From RGIG8748 sp045578205 (GTDB taxonomy: Bacteria > Bacillota > Clostridia > UMGS1810): a stretch of 17,059 bases of DNA. The stretch's first letter is position 1. Every line of letters starts with the position of its first letter. Both the position numbers and the translations under genes were made by a program. The DNA lies in the NCBI GenBank assembly GCA_045578205.1, contig JAZNJU010000160.1:1-17059 (forward strand), written 5' to 3'. The notes beneath the pieces are model-generated. The model worked only from the letters and a program-made list of their open reading frames with translations, ran no database searches and had not been told where the DNA came from. This document shows positions 5,341 to 14,302 of the stretch, one piece after another.

Positions 5341-7545
5341 ATGGTAGAATTGAAATACAATGTTAAAAAACGTTCTCCTTATATAACACTTGTTTCCGTA
5401 ATAGTGTTTTTTGCACTTTCAATGCGCCTTGCGTATTGGCAGTTTATACAAGGAGCAGAATTAAAATCGAGCGCCATTCAACAGCAGACGCTCGATTCTG
5501 TCGTTTCATCCAAAAGAGGAATGATAGTAGACCGAAATGGTAAAATACTTGCCCAAAGTATATCGGTGCAGACTGTCACCGTAACTCCTGCGGAAGTGAA
5601 GGCGAGCAAAAAGGCTGACGAAATTGCCGAAACTCTGGCGCAGATACTTGGGCAGGATAAAGAAAAGATTAAGACAATTATAACCAAAAACACATCCTAT
5701 GAGGTTGTTGCCAGAAAGATAGACAATGCAACTGCAGAAAAAATACGAAAAGCAAACTTAAAAGGTATTTATCTTGTGGAAGACAGCAAGAGAACGTATC
5801 CCTACGGTTCTCTGGCATCGCACGTTATTGGTTTTGTGGGAACTGACAACCAGGGTCTTGACGGCATAGAAATGGTTTACGACAAATATCTCAAGGGCGT
5901 TCCCGGACGTATGATAAGTTCAAAAAGTGCCTCCGGAACAGAAATGCCTTTCCAGGAGGAAAAATACATAAATCCCGAAAACGGTGCTAACCTTGTCCTT
6001 ACCATAGACGAGGTTATTCAGCATTTTGTGGAAGAGGAGTTAAAACAGGCTGTGGCGGATTACGATGTGAGAAACGGCGCTGCCTGTATAATCATGAACG
6101 CCAAAACAGGTGAAATTCTGGCAATGGCAACATATCCTGACTATGACCTCAATGCACCTTTCACACTGCCCGAGGAAATAGAAAAGGAATTAAAAGACGC
6201 ATATCTTGCCACCGGGGAAAGCAGTACCGATTCCAAGGAGTACAAAGATCTCTATAACGAACGCCTTTCCCGATTGTGGCGTAACAAGGCGGTAGTGGAC
6301 AGTTACGAACCCGGTTCCACATTCAAGCCCTTTACTGCGGCAATGGCACTTGAGGAAGATTTGGTGAGCACCAACGAACTGTTTTCTTGCAGCGGCGGAC
6401 TTCAGGTAGAAAACTACTACATACGCTGTTGGAAAGACGGCGGTCACGGAAGTCTCAGTTTTGCAGGCGGTTTTGAAAACTCCTGTAACCCTGTGTTTAT
6501 GAATCTGGGATCAAGAGTTGGTCCTGCCAAATTTATGGAGTACTACAAAAAGTTTGGTTTCATGGAAGCCACGGGATTTGACCTGCCCGGAGAAGCAAGC
6601 GGAACATTCCACAGACTTGAGAATTTCAACGATGTTGAAATTGCCACAAGTTCTTTCGGACAGAGTTTCATAGTTACCCCTCTGCAACTTATCACCGCAT
6701 ATACTGCAATTACAAACGGGGGTACTATGGTGCGCCCTCATATTGCAAAAGAACTTGTAGATGATGAAGGAAATGTTATAAAGAAGTTTGAACCGGAAAT
6801 AATAAGGCAGGCAATAAGCAAAGAAACTGCCGATACCATAAGAGACATTATGGAGGGCGTTGTTGAGAACGGAACTTCCAAAAACGCATACATAAGAGGA
6901 TACAGACTTGCGGGAAAAACAGGAACCAGTGAGAAACTGCCCAGAGGAAACGGCAAATATGTAGCATCATTTGTAGGGTTTGCACCTGCAAACGACCCTG
7001 AAATAATAGGCCTTGTAATGTTGGATGAACCCATGGGTCCGAGCCACATGGGCGGAGCCATTGCGGCACCTACATTCAAGAAGATATTCGACGAAGTTTT
7101 GAGATATATGGACATAGAACCTCAGTACACAGAGGAAGATTTACTCATAAAAGACAAGACAGTTCCCAATGTTCAGGGACTTTCTGTAAACGAACTTGCA
7201 AAAGCCTTTGACGGAACAGGACTCAAATACAACATTTTGGGTGCGGGAGACACAGTTGTTGACCAGGTTCCCAAGGGCGGTGCCACACTTCCCGACGGTT
7301 CAACCGTTGCTATCTATACCGAGGCACAGGAAGCAGAAACCGTGGAAGTTCCCGATGTAAAGGGAATGACTGCATCTCAGGCAAATGCAGCCCTTACCAA
7401 TGTCGGTCTTAATATGAAGATTGTCGGCGCAGCAGAGTCGGGGCAGGGCGGAGAAGTCATATCCGCGCAATCTCCCGAGGCAGGCGCACAGATAAAGCGT
7501 GGGTCTGCGGTCAGCGTGGAATTCAGTTTCTCCAATGTACATTAA
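5341..7545 (+). CDS. ftsI: Class B penicillin-binding protein with two PASTA domains (FtsI/PBP2B/SpoVD type)
   Basis: A 734-residue septal D,D-transpeptidase that cross-links peptidoglycan together with the SEDS polymerase FtsW. Layout: a short cytoplasmic tail, a membrane anchor at about 13-31, a pedestal/dimerisation domain from about 50 to 210 with SKRGMIVDRNG at 57-67, and the transpeptidase domain at about 215-590. All three active-site motifs are intact: STFK at 326-329 with the acylated S326, SCN at 381-383 and KTGTS at 526-530. Two PASTA repeats follow at about 604-660 and 666-730. The ATG at 5341 is preceded by GAGGAG. Bacillus has two such genes here (pbpB and spoVD), but only one is present in this window. 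Vegetative and sporulation roles cannot be told apart from sequence alone. Confidence 0.95.
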   Translation: MVELKYNVKKRSPYITLVSVIVFFALSMRLAYWQFIQGAELKSSAIQQQTLDSVVSSKRGMIVDRNGKILAQSISVQTVTVTPAEVKASKKADEIAETLAQILGQDKEKIKTIITKNTSYEVVARKIDNATAEKIRKANLKGIYLVEDSKRTYPYGSLASHVIGFVGTDNQGLDGIEMVYDKYLKGVPGRMISSKSASGTEMPFQEEKYINPENGANLVLTIDEVIQHFVEEELKQAVADYDVRNGAACIIMNAKTGEILAMATYPDYDLNAPFTLPEEIEKELKDAYLATGESSTDSKEYKDLYNERLSRLWRNKAVVDSYEPGSTFKPFTAAMALEEDLVSTNELFSCSGGLQVENYYIRCWKDGGHGSLSFAGGFENSCNPVFMNLGSRVGPAKFMEYYKKFGFMEATGFDLPGEASGTFHRLENFNDVEIATSSFGQSFIVTPLQLITAYTAITNGGTMVRPHIAKELVDDEGNVIKKFEPEIIRQAISKETADTIRDIMEGVVENGTSKNAYIRGYRLAGKTGTSEKLPRGNGKYVASFVGFAPANDPEIIGLVMLDEPMGPSHMGGAIAAPTFKKIFDEVLRYMDIEPQYTEEDLLIKDKTVPNVQGLSVNELAKAFDGTGLKYNILGAGDTVVDQVPKGGATLPDGSTVAIYTEAQEAETVEVPDVKGMTASQANAALTNVGLNMKIVGAAESGQGGEVISAQSPEAGAQIKRGSAVSVEFSFSNVH

Positions 7546-7565
7546 AATGCAAAGAGGGTATTTGA

Positions 7566-8999
7566 ATGTATCTTAATGAATTAATAAAAAATGTTGAAGT
7601 TCTTGAAATAAAGGGAAGCGGAAACCCGGACATAAACGGAGTTTTCTACAACTCCCAAAAAGTATGTGACGGGGGTCTTTTTGTGGCTATTGAGGGCTAT
7701 AAAACCGACGGTCACAACTACATTTCCGATGCGGTAAAAAGAGGCGCAAAAGCAGTTGTATGTACCCGATTTACCGATGAAACCGACGCAATTCAGATAA
7801 GAGTGAAAGATTCGCGCATTGCGGAGGCGGTAATCTGTGCTGAATTTTTCGCAAATCCCTCAAAAAAATTCAAACTGATAGGAGTTACGGGAACAAACGG
7901 AAAAACAACAGTAACATATCTTGTAAAGCACATTTTGGATGCTCTTGGCTACACAACGGGTCTTATAGGTACTAATCAGAATATGATAGGCAGTTCGGTG
8001 CTTGAAACAGGAAGAACCACTCCCGATGCCTTTGAACTCCAGGAACTTTTTTCCAAAATGGCAGACTTCGGTGCGGATTTTGTCATAATGGAAGTTTCTT
8101 CCCACGCTCTGTATCTTAACCGCGTGTACGGTTGTGAATTTGAAGTGGGCGCTTTTACAAACCTTACCCAGGACCATCTGGATTTTCACGGAAATATGCA
8201 GGAATATGCCCGTGCAAAGTCTTTACTTTTTAACATAAGCAAAAACGCCGTAATAAATACCGATGATGCTTTTGGTGTCCAAATGGCAAAAACTGCTCCT
8301 TGTTCTGTCACAAGTTACGGTACAAAAGATGCCGTAATCTGTGCAGAGAATGTAACACTCAATCAAAACGGTGTTGAATTCAATATGGGAGATGAGAAGT
8401 TTTCTCTAGGTATTCCCGGAGAATTTTCGGTGTACAATGCTCTCTGTGCCATCGGTATATGCACAAGCCTTGGAATAGATATGAAAGATATTGCGAGAGT
8501 TCTTCCCCATGCAAAAGGTGTTAAAGGCAGGGCGGAAGTAGTGGATGTGGGCGACAAAAACTACACAGTAATGATAGACTATGCCCACACACCCGACGGT
8601 ATAGAAAACATACTCAAAACCGCCAAGGGTTTTGCAAAAGGAAGAGTTGTTGTTCTCTTCGGATGCGGAGGCGACAGGGATAATACAAAACGCCCCATAA
8701 TGGGTTCTGTTGCGGGCACGTTGGCAGATTTTTGCATAGTTACAAGCGACAATCCCAGAACAGAAAACCCCTCCGCCATAATTAAAATGGTGGAAGAGGG
8801 AGTAAAGAAAGTAACAGACAACTATGTGGTTATAGAAAGCAGATACGATGCAATACGCTACGCTCTGGAAAACGCTCTGGACGGAGATGTGATAATCCTT
8901 GCGGGCAAAGGCCACGAAACATATCAGATTTTAAACACAGGAACCATACATTTCGATGAACGGGAAGTAATACGGGAGATACTCGGCTTGGAGGAATAG
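7566..8999 (+). CDS. murE: UDP-N-acetylmuramoyl-L-alanyl-D-glutamate--2,6-diaminopimelate ligase MurE
   Basis: MurE, 477 residues, adds the third amino acid of the stem peptide to UDP-MurNAc-L-Ala-D-Glu with ATP in the cytoplasm. The P-loop is GVTGTNGKTT at 106-115. YARAK at 214-218 carries the lysine (K218) expected to be carbamylated. DYAHTPDG is at 338-345. The specificity motif DNPR is at 395-398; this form is known from meso-diaminopimelate-adding enzymes, whereas lysine-adding enzymes lack its arginine. The ATG at 7566 has GAGGG about 8 nt upstream. It lies 20 nt after the PBP gene and 2 nt before mraY. In most related clusters murF follows at this junction, but here it does not. Confidence 0.96.
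   Translation: MYLNELIKNVEVLEIKGSGNPDINGVFYNSQKVCDGGLFVAIEGYKTDGHNYISDAVKRGAKAVVCTRFTDETDAIQIRVKDSRIAEAVICAEFFANPSKKFKLIGVTGTNGKTTVTYLVKHILDALGYTTGLIGTNQNMIGSSVLETGRTTPDAFELQELFSKMADFGADFVIMEVSSHALYLNRVYGCEFEVGAFTNLTQDHLDFHGNMQEYARAKSLLFNISKNAVINTDDAFGVQMAKTAPCSVTSYGTKDAVICAENVTLNQNGVEFNMGDEKFSLGIPGEFSVYNALCAIGICTSLGIDMKDIARVLPHAKGVKGRAEVVDVGDKNYTVMIDYAHTPDGIENILKTAKGFAKGRVVVLFGCGGDRDNTKRPIMGSVAGTLADFCIVTSDNPRTENPSAIIKMVEEGVKKVTDNYVVIESRYDAIRYALENALDGDVIILAGKGHETYQILNTGTIHFDEREVIREILGLEE
8990..8994 (+). promoter_or_regulatory. Ribosome binding site for mraY inside the end of murE
   Basis: GGAGG ends 7 nt before the TTG at 9002 and lies inside the last codons of murE. It supports the non-ATG start and tight coupling between the two genes. 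Confidence 0.65.
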
Positions 9000-9001
9000 G
9001 C

Positions 9002-9958
9002 TTGGAAAAATTATTTTTGACAATAATAATCTCTTCATTTTTAATATCGGCACTTGCGGGTCCTTGCATCATACCCATTCTGACGAGGCTGAAATTCGGT
9101 CAGCAGATAAGGGAAATAGGCCCCAGTTGGCACAAAAAGAAAAACGGAACACCCACAATGGGCGGATTTATTTTCATTATTTCCGTAATTTTGGTAACAT
9201 TAATATTCATAAGACAGAAAACCGCTCTTCTGCTCCTATTGTTCTCACTGCTTTTTGGTGCGGTTGGTTTTATTGACGATTTTATCAAGGTAATATTAAA
9301 AAGAAATCTGGGACTTACTGAAAAACAAAAATCTCTTTTGCAGATAGTTGTGGCTCTCGCTTTCATATTCACTGTTATTCAATTTAATATATCGGGAACT
9401 TCTGTAGTTATTCCCTTTACAAAAAAAGAAGCGGTTTTCCCGATTGTACTCTATGTTCTTTTTACACTTTTTGTAATAGTGGGAACGACCAACAGTGTAA
9501 ACCTTACCGACGGTGTTGACGGTCTTGCAACCTCTGTGACCGTGGTGGTATGTCTGTTTTTTGCACTTGTGGCATACAGAAGCGATAACACGGCAGTTGC
9601 AGGTTTTCTTCTTGCAAATGCTTCTGCTCTTTTAGGATTTTTGATTTTCAACCGCCACCCTGCAAAGGTGTTTATGGGAGACACAGGCTCGCTGTATCTT
9701 GGAGGAGTTGTGTGCTTTAGTGCAATACTTCTCAAAAACCCCATAATACTTATTTTAGCAGGCGGGGTGTATGTCATAGAAACTCTTTCTGTAATAATTC
9801 AGGTTGCATCTTTTAAACTAACGGGAAAAAGAGTTTTCAAAATGAGCCCGTTGCACCATCATTTTGAAATGTCGGGATGGTCCGAAAGGAAGATTGTAAC
9901 GGTTGCAACAGTTACAACAATTTTTCTTTGTATTGTTTCGTATTTTATATGTATGTAA
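9002..9958 (+). CDS. mraY: Phospho-N-acetylmuramoyl-pentapeptide-transferase MraY
   Basis: MraY, 318 residues, moves phospho-MurNAc-pentapeptide onto undecaprenyl phosphate and so makes lipid I at the inner face of the membrane. It is a polytopic membrane protein with about ten hydrophobic segments. Conserved cytoplasmic loops are all visible: PTMGGFIF at 51-58, GFIDDFIK at 89-96 with D92/D93, NSVNLTDGVDGLA at 164-176 with D170 and D173, FMGDTGSLYLGG at 224-235 with D227, and the MSPLHHHFE signature at 281-289. The TTG start at 9002 fits the GGAGG at 8990-8994 and gives the right N-terminal membrane helix. It comes 2 nt after murE and 34 nt before ftsW; murF before it and murD after it are missing. 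Confidence 0.96.
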   Translation: MEKLFLTIIISSFLISALAGPCIIPILTRLKFGQQIREIGPSWHKKKNGTPTMGGFIFIISVILVTLIFIRQKTALLLLLFSLLFGAVGFIDDFIKVILKRNLGLTEKQKSLLQIVVALAFIFTVIQFNISGTSVVIPFTKKEAVFPIVLYVLFTLFVIVGTTNSVNLTDGVDGLATSVTVVVCLFFALVAYRSDNTAVAGFLLANASALLGFLIFNRHPAKVFMGDTGSLYLGGVVCFSAILLKNPIILILAGGVYVIETLSVIIQVASFKLTGKRVFKMSPLHHHFEMSGWSERKIVTVATVTTIFLCIVSYFICM

Positions 9959-9992
9959 TTTTTAAGGCATACGGGGTTAAGGAGGAGTAAAC

Positions 9993-11126
9993 GTGTCGCT
10001 TAAGTCAAAACTCGGCATCAGAGAAAACAAAAAAGAATCCGATCTAAAAAGCGTCGACTACTCCCTGGTAGTCATCATATGTATGCTTCTGGCATTTGGA
10101 CTCATCATGGTTTTCAGTGCCAGCAGTGCCAATGCACACTATGTCCACGGAGATGCCACATACTTTTTCAAAAGGCAACTTATCTGGGCAGTGGTGGGTG
10201 TTGTTGTTATGTGGCTCGTTTCCAGATTTCCATACAAAAAACTGGAAAGATATGCAAATCTTCTGTTTACCGTTACAATCGTTATGCTTCTTCTTGTACC
10301 TGTCATTGGTATTGAGGTAAACGGAGCGAGAAGATGGCTCGGTTTCGGAAGTCTTACATTTCAGCCATCGGAATTTGCAAAAATCACACTTGTTCTTTTC
10401 CTTGCCAAGAGCCTTGTAAATAATCCCCACAGAATAGAAAGTCTCGTGGACGGTTATATACGCTATGTGGGAATAATAGGAATCGTGGCAGGTATTGTCC
10501 TTATACAGCCTCACATGAGCGGTGCTATGATTATAGCAATTTCAGGTTGTATTGTCCTTTTTGCGGCAGGTTTCAAGTTGCGTTACTTCGGAGTAAGTTT
10601 CCTGGGTGCGCTTCCTCTTGTGTACACACTCATTATGACATCGGAATACCGCAGAAAGAGGTTTACATCTTTCCTTGACCCGTTCAAGGACAAAATGGAC
10701 GAAAGTTGGCAGATAGTTCAGTCCCTCTATGCCATCGCCTCAGGCGGTCTTTACGGTATGGGTCTGGGACAGAGCAGACAAAAGTATCTTTACATTCCCG
10801 AACCGCAGAACGATTTTATATTTGCCGTTATATGCGAAGAACTGGGATTTCTCGGTGCCATTTTTGTAATGTTTCTTTTTGCTCTTCTCATATGGAAAGG
10901 AATAATGATAGCAAAAAAAGCACCCGACGAATTTTCTGCTCTCACCGCAACGGGAATTACGGCAATTATAGCGGTTCAGGTTCTTATGAATATAGCCGTT
11001 GTAACTTCTTCCATGCCTGTTACCGGTGTTACACTGCCGTTTTTCAGTTACGGAGGAACATCGCTTGTTATTTTGCTCATAGGAATGGGGATTTTGCTCA
11101 ATATATCGCGTCATGTAGATAAATGA
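9993..11126 (+). CDS. ftsW: SEDS peptidoglycan polymerase FtsW (SpoVE-like)
   Basis: A 377-residue SEDS protein with about ten transmembrane helices, starting near residue 23 after a charged N-terminus. SEDS proteins polymerise lipid II into glycan strands and work as a pair with a class B PBP, here the gene at 5341-7545. Conserved loops: NGARRWLGFG at 110-119, QPSEFAK at 124-130, the catalytic-loop PEPQNDFIFA at 269-278 with D274 as the expected essential aspartate, EELGF at 282-286 and GVTLPFFSYGGTS at 345-357. The start is a GTG at 9993 behind a very strong AAGGAGGAG. The position between mraY and murG marks it as FtsW/SpoVE rather than RodA. Whether it is vegetative, sporulation-specific or both cannot be read from the sequence. 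Confidence 0.94.
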   Translation: MSLKSKLGIRENKKESDLKSVDYSLVVIICMLLAFGLIMVFSASSANAHYVHGDATYFFKRQLIWAVVGVVVMWLVSRFPYKKLERYANLLFTVTIVMLLLVPVIGIEVNGARRWLGFGSLTFQPSEFAKITLVLFLAKSLVNNPHRIESLVDGYIRYVGIIGIVAGIVLIQPHMSGAMIIAISGCIVLFAAGFKLRYFGVSFLGALPLVYTLIMTSEYRRKRFTSFLDPFKDKMDESWQIVQSLYAIASGGLYGMGLGQSRQKYLYIPEPQNDFIFAVICEELGFLGAIFVMFLFALLIWKGIMIAKKAPDEFSALTATGITAIIAVQVLMNIAVVTSSMPVTGVTLPFFSYGGTSLVILLIGMGILLNISRHVDK

Positions 11127-11130
11127 GGTG
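11124..11130 (+). promoter_or_regulatory. Ribosome binding site that decides the murG start
   Basis: TGAGGTG overlaps the ftsW stop codon and is 6 nt from the TTG at 11137. The GTG at 11128 is part of this site and so is a poor start candidate. Confidence 0.6.
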
Positions 11131-11136
11131 TTAAGT

Positions 11137-12234
11137 TTGAAAATTCTTTTATCCGGCGGAGGAACAGCAGGGCACATTAACCCTGCAGTAGCCATAGCAA
11201 AGTATGCTCTGGAGCAGGACAAAAGCACTGAGGTACTGTTTGTAGGCACAAAAAAAGGTCTTGAAAGAACGCTTGTTCCAAAAGAGGGCTTCAATATAAA
11301 ATTTGTAAATGTGGAGGGACTTGGTACCAGACTGTCGCTCAAAAATATGATTTCGGGTGCAAAACTTGCAGTCGCAGTTGCAAAATCCATTGCAATAATG
11401 AAGAAATTCAAACCCGACGTTGTGGTGGGCACGGGCGGATACGTGTGTGTATCTTCCGTTATTGCCGCAAAAATTCTGGGCATACCGTCTGTTGTTCACG
11501 AGCAGAATGTCTTTCCCGGAACTGCGGTGAAATTTTTGGCAGGCAAGTGCAATTCAACTCTCATAAGTTTTGAGGAGAGCCGAAAGTATCTTCCGAAAAA
11601 TCTTGATATCCGCCTTACGGGAAACCCCATACGTCCCGACATTTTGAAGCATACATCATCCCAAGCAAAAGAAAAACTCGGAATTTCGGGCAAAAAAGCC
11701 ATTCTGGTATTTGGCGGAAGTCTGGGTGCACTTAAGATAAACGATGTTATGGTGGATTTCATAGAGCGAAACCCCGACATGGAAAACTGTGTCATATACT
11801 TTGCCACGGGCAAGAGAGATTTTGACCGTGTATCAGGGAAGATAAAGGAAAGAAATATTAAACTTGGAGAAAACATAAAGGTACTAAGTTACATAGACAA
11901 TATGGATTTGTATATGAACGCCGCAGATTTGGTTGTGAGCCGTTCGGGAGCAATAACCCTTGCGGAAATCTGCGCGCTCGGTAAACCATCGGTGCTCATC
12001 CCGTCTCCCAATGTTACAAACAACCATCAGGAGTACAATGCACGGGCACTTTCCGACGTGGGTGCGGCGATTACAATAACAGAAAATGAATTCGATGTGA
12101 ATTCTTTGGAAAAGGCAGTATTCAGAATAATCTGCGATAGTGACTTATCCGATAAAATGTCCGAAAAAGCCCGCAGTCTGGGCATCAGGGATGCTTGCGA
12201 AAAAATACACGGGATTATTGAACAAATTCTGTAA
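11137..12234 (+). CDS. murG: UDP-N-acetylglucosamine--lipid I GlcNAc transferase MurG
   Basis: MurG, 365 residues, adds GlcNAc to lipid I to give lipid II on the inner side of the membrane. It has a two-domain GT-B fold. The N-terminal domain has the acceptor-site loop GGGTAGHINP at 7-16, GTGGYVC at 98-104 and HEQN at 121-124. The C-terminal donor domain has GGSLGA at 193-198, SRSGAITLAE at 268-277, and IPSPNVTNNHQ at 288-298. Length and motif order are normal. The start is taken as a TTG at 11137, placed 6 nt after TGAGGTG; the in-frame GTG at 11128 would add three residues but overlaps the ribosome site. It starts 10 nt after ftsW and is followed by murA after 56 nt. Confidence 0.95.
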   Translation: MKILLSGGGTAGHINPAVAIAKYALEQDKSTEVLFVGTKKGLERTLVPKEGFNIKFVNVEGLGTRLSLKNMISGAKLAVAVAKSIAIMKKFKPDVVVGTGGYVCVSSVIAAKILGIPSVVHEQNVFPGTAVKFLAGKCNSTLISFEESRKYLPKNLDIRLTGNPIRPDILKHTSSQAKEKLGISGKKAILVFGGSLGALKINDVMVDFIERNPDMENCVIYFATGKRDFDRVSGKIKERNIKLGENIKVLSYIDNMDLYMNAADLVVSRSGAITLAEICALGKPSVLIPSPNVTNNHQEYNARALSDVGAAITITENEFDVNSLEKAVFRIICDSDLSDKMSEKARSLGIRDACEKIHGIIEQIL

Positions 12235-12290
12235 CGCAGGGGTATATCTTCGCATATAATGTATTGTGCATATTTTTGCGGAGGTGCTCC

Positions 12291-13559
12291 ATGGAAGTTT
12301 TCAGAATACAAGGTCCTACCGTGCTAAACGGCGAAGCAGAGGTTCAAGGTTCAAAAAATGCCGTGTTGCCTATGATGGCGGCATCTGTTATAAATTCTTC
12401 CGTTACGGTTTTGGAAAACTGTCCCGATATTTCTGATGTTCGGGATGCTTGTGAAATTCTCGGCATAATAGGGTGCAAAGTTCACTTTGAAAATGGTGTT
12501 CTCACCATCGATTCGCGCGGTCCTGTAAATTCCTACATACCCGATGATGCAATGAAAAAATTCAGGGCATCATTCATATTTACAGGGGCAATTCTTTCCA
12601 GATGCAATTCTTTCACCGTGTCTCAGCCCGGAGGGTGCAATATCGGTATGCGCCCTGTGGATATTCATCTGGACGCAATGAGACTTCTGGGTGCAAAGGT
12701 GCAGTTCAGCGCTGCAGAAATTTCCTGCACGTGTGAAAAACTTACACCCTGCGACATAAATCTGCGTTTTCCCTCGGTGGGAGCAACAGAAAACATAATG
12801 ATACTGGCGTCTGCTCTTGGCGGAACAACCCGTATTATAAACGCTGCTCGGGAACCTGAAATCTGTGATTTGCAGAAACTGCTCAATCTTATGGGTGCCC
12901 ATATAACAGGTGCAGGCAGTTCAGTTATCGTCATAAACGGTTCTTGTTGCCTCACGGGAGCAAGGCATACCATTATGCCCGACAGAATAGATACTGCAAC
13001 ATATCTTTCCGCAGTTTGTTGCAACAGCGGAAAAATAACCGTGAAAAATGCTGACCCGACTCACGTTTCCCGTTACATAAACATACTGAAAAGGTGCGGA
13101 GCGGATATAGAGGTTGCATCAGATACAATATGTGTGGAAAAAAGAAAAAGGCTGACAGGCGGTATTAACATTACAACTGCTCCGTATCCGGGTTTTCCCA
13201 CGGATATGCAGTCGCTTCTTATGAGTGTTCTTACCACCTCCGACGGGGTAAGCCTTATAAAGGAGAATATTTTTGAAAACAGATTCTGCGTTTCCAATTC
13301 CCTTGCTAATATGGGTGCTGATATCAGGATATACCGAAGCACCGTATCGGTAAGGGGAGTGAGGAACCTTACACCGTCATCGGAGTGTGTCTGCGATTTG
13401 CGTTCCGGTGCGGCTCTGGCGCTGGCAATGTTTAGCGCGGATGGAATATCGGAACTAAAAAACATACATTACATAGACAGAGGATACGAAAAATTTGAAG
13501 AAAAATACGCACGTCTCGGTGCTCTTATAGAGAGGATTGAACTAACAGATGTCGGCTAA
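12291..13559 (+). CDS. murA: UDP-N-acetylglucosamine 1-carboxyvinyltransferase MurA
   Basis: MurA, 422 residues, moves enolpyruvate from PEP to UDP-GlcNAc, the first committed step of peptidoglycan synthesis. Active-site residues match the E. coli numbering closely: K22/N23 (SKNA), R92, the PEP-binding cysteine C116 in PGGCNIGMRPVD, D305 in GFPTD and R397 in IDRGYE. The cysteine predicts the fosfomycin-reactive form rather than the aspartate variant. The ATG at 12291 has GGAGGTG upstream; an in-frame ATG at 12264 would precede that site and is rejected. The protein has 18 cysteines, many more than its neighbours. Firmicutes often carry two MurA paralogues; a second could exist elsewhere. Its 3' end overlaps ftsQ by 11 nt. 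Confidence 0.95.
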   Translation: MEVFRIQGPTVLNGEAEVQGSKNAVLPMMAASVINSSVTVLENCPDISDVRDACEILGIIGCKVHFENGVLTIDSRGPVNSYIPDDAMKKFRASFIFTGAILSRCNSFTVSQPGGCNIGMRPVDIHLDAMRLLGAKVQFSAAEISCTCEKLTPCDINLRFPSVGATENIMILASALGGTTRIINAAREPEICDLQKLLNLMGAHITGAGSSVIVINGSCCLTGARHTIMPDRIDTATYLSAVCCNSGKITVKNADPTHVSRYINILKRCGADIEVASDTICVEKRKRLTGGINITTAPYPGFPTDMQSLLMSVLTTSDGVSLIKENIFENRFCVSNSLANMGADIRIYRSTVSVRGVRNLTPSSECVCDLRSGAALALAMFSADGISELKNIHYIDRGYEKFEEKYARLGALIERIELTDVG

Positions 13560-14301
13560 AAGAACCAAATCGGCAGCAGAAAAAAGGATACGCCAAAGAA
13601 ACTTTTCGATGTTTATTATTGCAGTAATCATCCTTGTTTGTGTGTGCCTTTTTACACCTCTTTTTGCTGTGAGCAACATATCCGTGGAGGGCAACAGTAT
13701 TCATACGGATGAGGCTATCTTAAGCGCATGCAACATCAAAAAAGGCGACAATCTCTTTCTTGTAAACACAAAAAAGGCCGAAGCACAGATTATGGCTATG
13801 GGTCACATGGAAAATGTGAAAATATCGCGAAAATTCTTTTCAAAACTTGAGATAACCGTGACGGAATCTTTGGAAACGGCATATGTGTCCTTTTCAGGCA
13901 ATTATGTCGGGATAAGCGCAGGCGGAAAGATATTGAGTATTTCCAAATCTTCAAAAGATTCGCCCAAAAAACCCCTTGTGTCAGGATATGCTCTCCAAAA
14001 ACCGAAAGTGGGAGAGGACATGATAGGTAAGGATGCCAAAAAGACGGAAATTCTCAAATCTCTTCTTGGTGCATTAAAGGAAAACAAACTCATTTCTTTT
14101 GTAAAAAAAATAGATGTATCCGATGTTTCATCCATCGGATTAACGCTCAATTCCGATACCAAAATCATTCTGGGGGAGGACGACCAGATTGATTATAAAC
14201 TCAAATGCCTCAATGCAGTCCTTGAACAACTGGGTGAAATACGAGGCGGCAAAATAAATGTTTCCGACCCGTCCAATGTCATATACGAAGGAGGAAACTG
14301 A
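13549..14301 (+). CDS. ftsQ: Cell division protein FtsQ/DivIB
   Basis: A 250-residue bitopic division protein of the FtsQ/DivIB family. It has a very basic cytoplasmic N-terminus (1-18), one transmembrane helix at about 19-40, and directly after it a POTRA domain at about 41-108 (VSNISVEGNSIHTDEAILSA at 41-60). A beta domain follows to about 245. With FtsL and DivIC it forms the scaffold that licenses septal peptidoglycan synthesis by FtsW and the class B PBP. The ATG at 13549 lies inside the end of murA, with an AGAGG rather far upstream (13 nt), so translation probably relies on coupling to murA. The DUF881 gene starts 1 nt after its stop. Sequence conservation is low in this family; topology, POTRA and position carry the call. 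Confidence 0.9.
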   Translation: MSAKRTKSAAEKRIRQRNFSMFIIAVIILVCVCLFTPLFAVSNISVEGNSIHTDEAILSACNIKKGDNLFLVNTKKAEAQIMAMGHMENVKISRKFFSKLEITVTESLETAYVSFSGNYVGISAGGKILSISKSSKDSPKKPLVSGYALQKPKVGEDMIGKDAKKTEILKSLLGALKENKLISFVKKIDVSDVSSIGLTLNSDTKIILGEDDQIDYKLKCLNAVLEQLGEIRGGKINVSDPSNVIYEGGN

Positions 14302-14302
14302 T

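Noticed and set aside
8995..9995. Frameshifted or degraded murF or murD
   Set aside because: The gaps on each side of mraY are 2 and 34 nt, so no remnant can be present.
12235..12290. Internal promoter before murA (TATAAT at 12255-12260)
   Set aside because: No -35 at a proper distance (the 17-nt position reads TAACGC), and the surrounding DNA is AT-rich, so I did not list it. A sporulation-sigma reading was also too weak.
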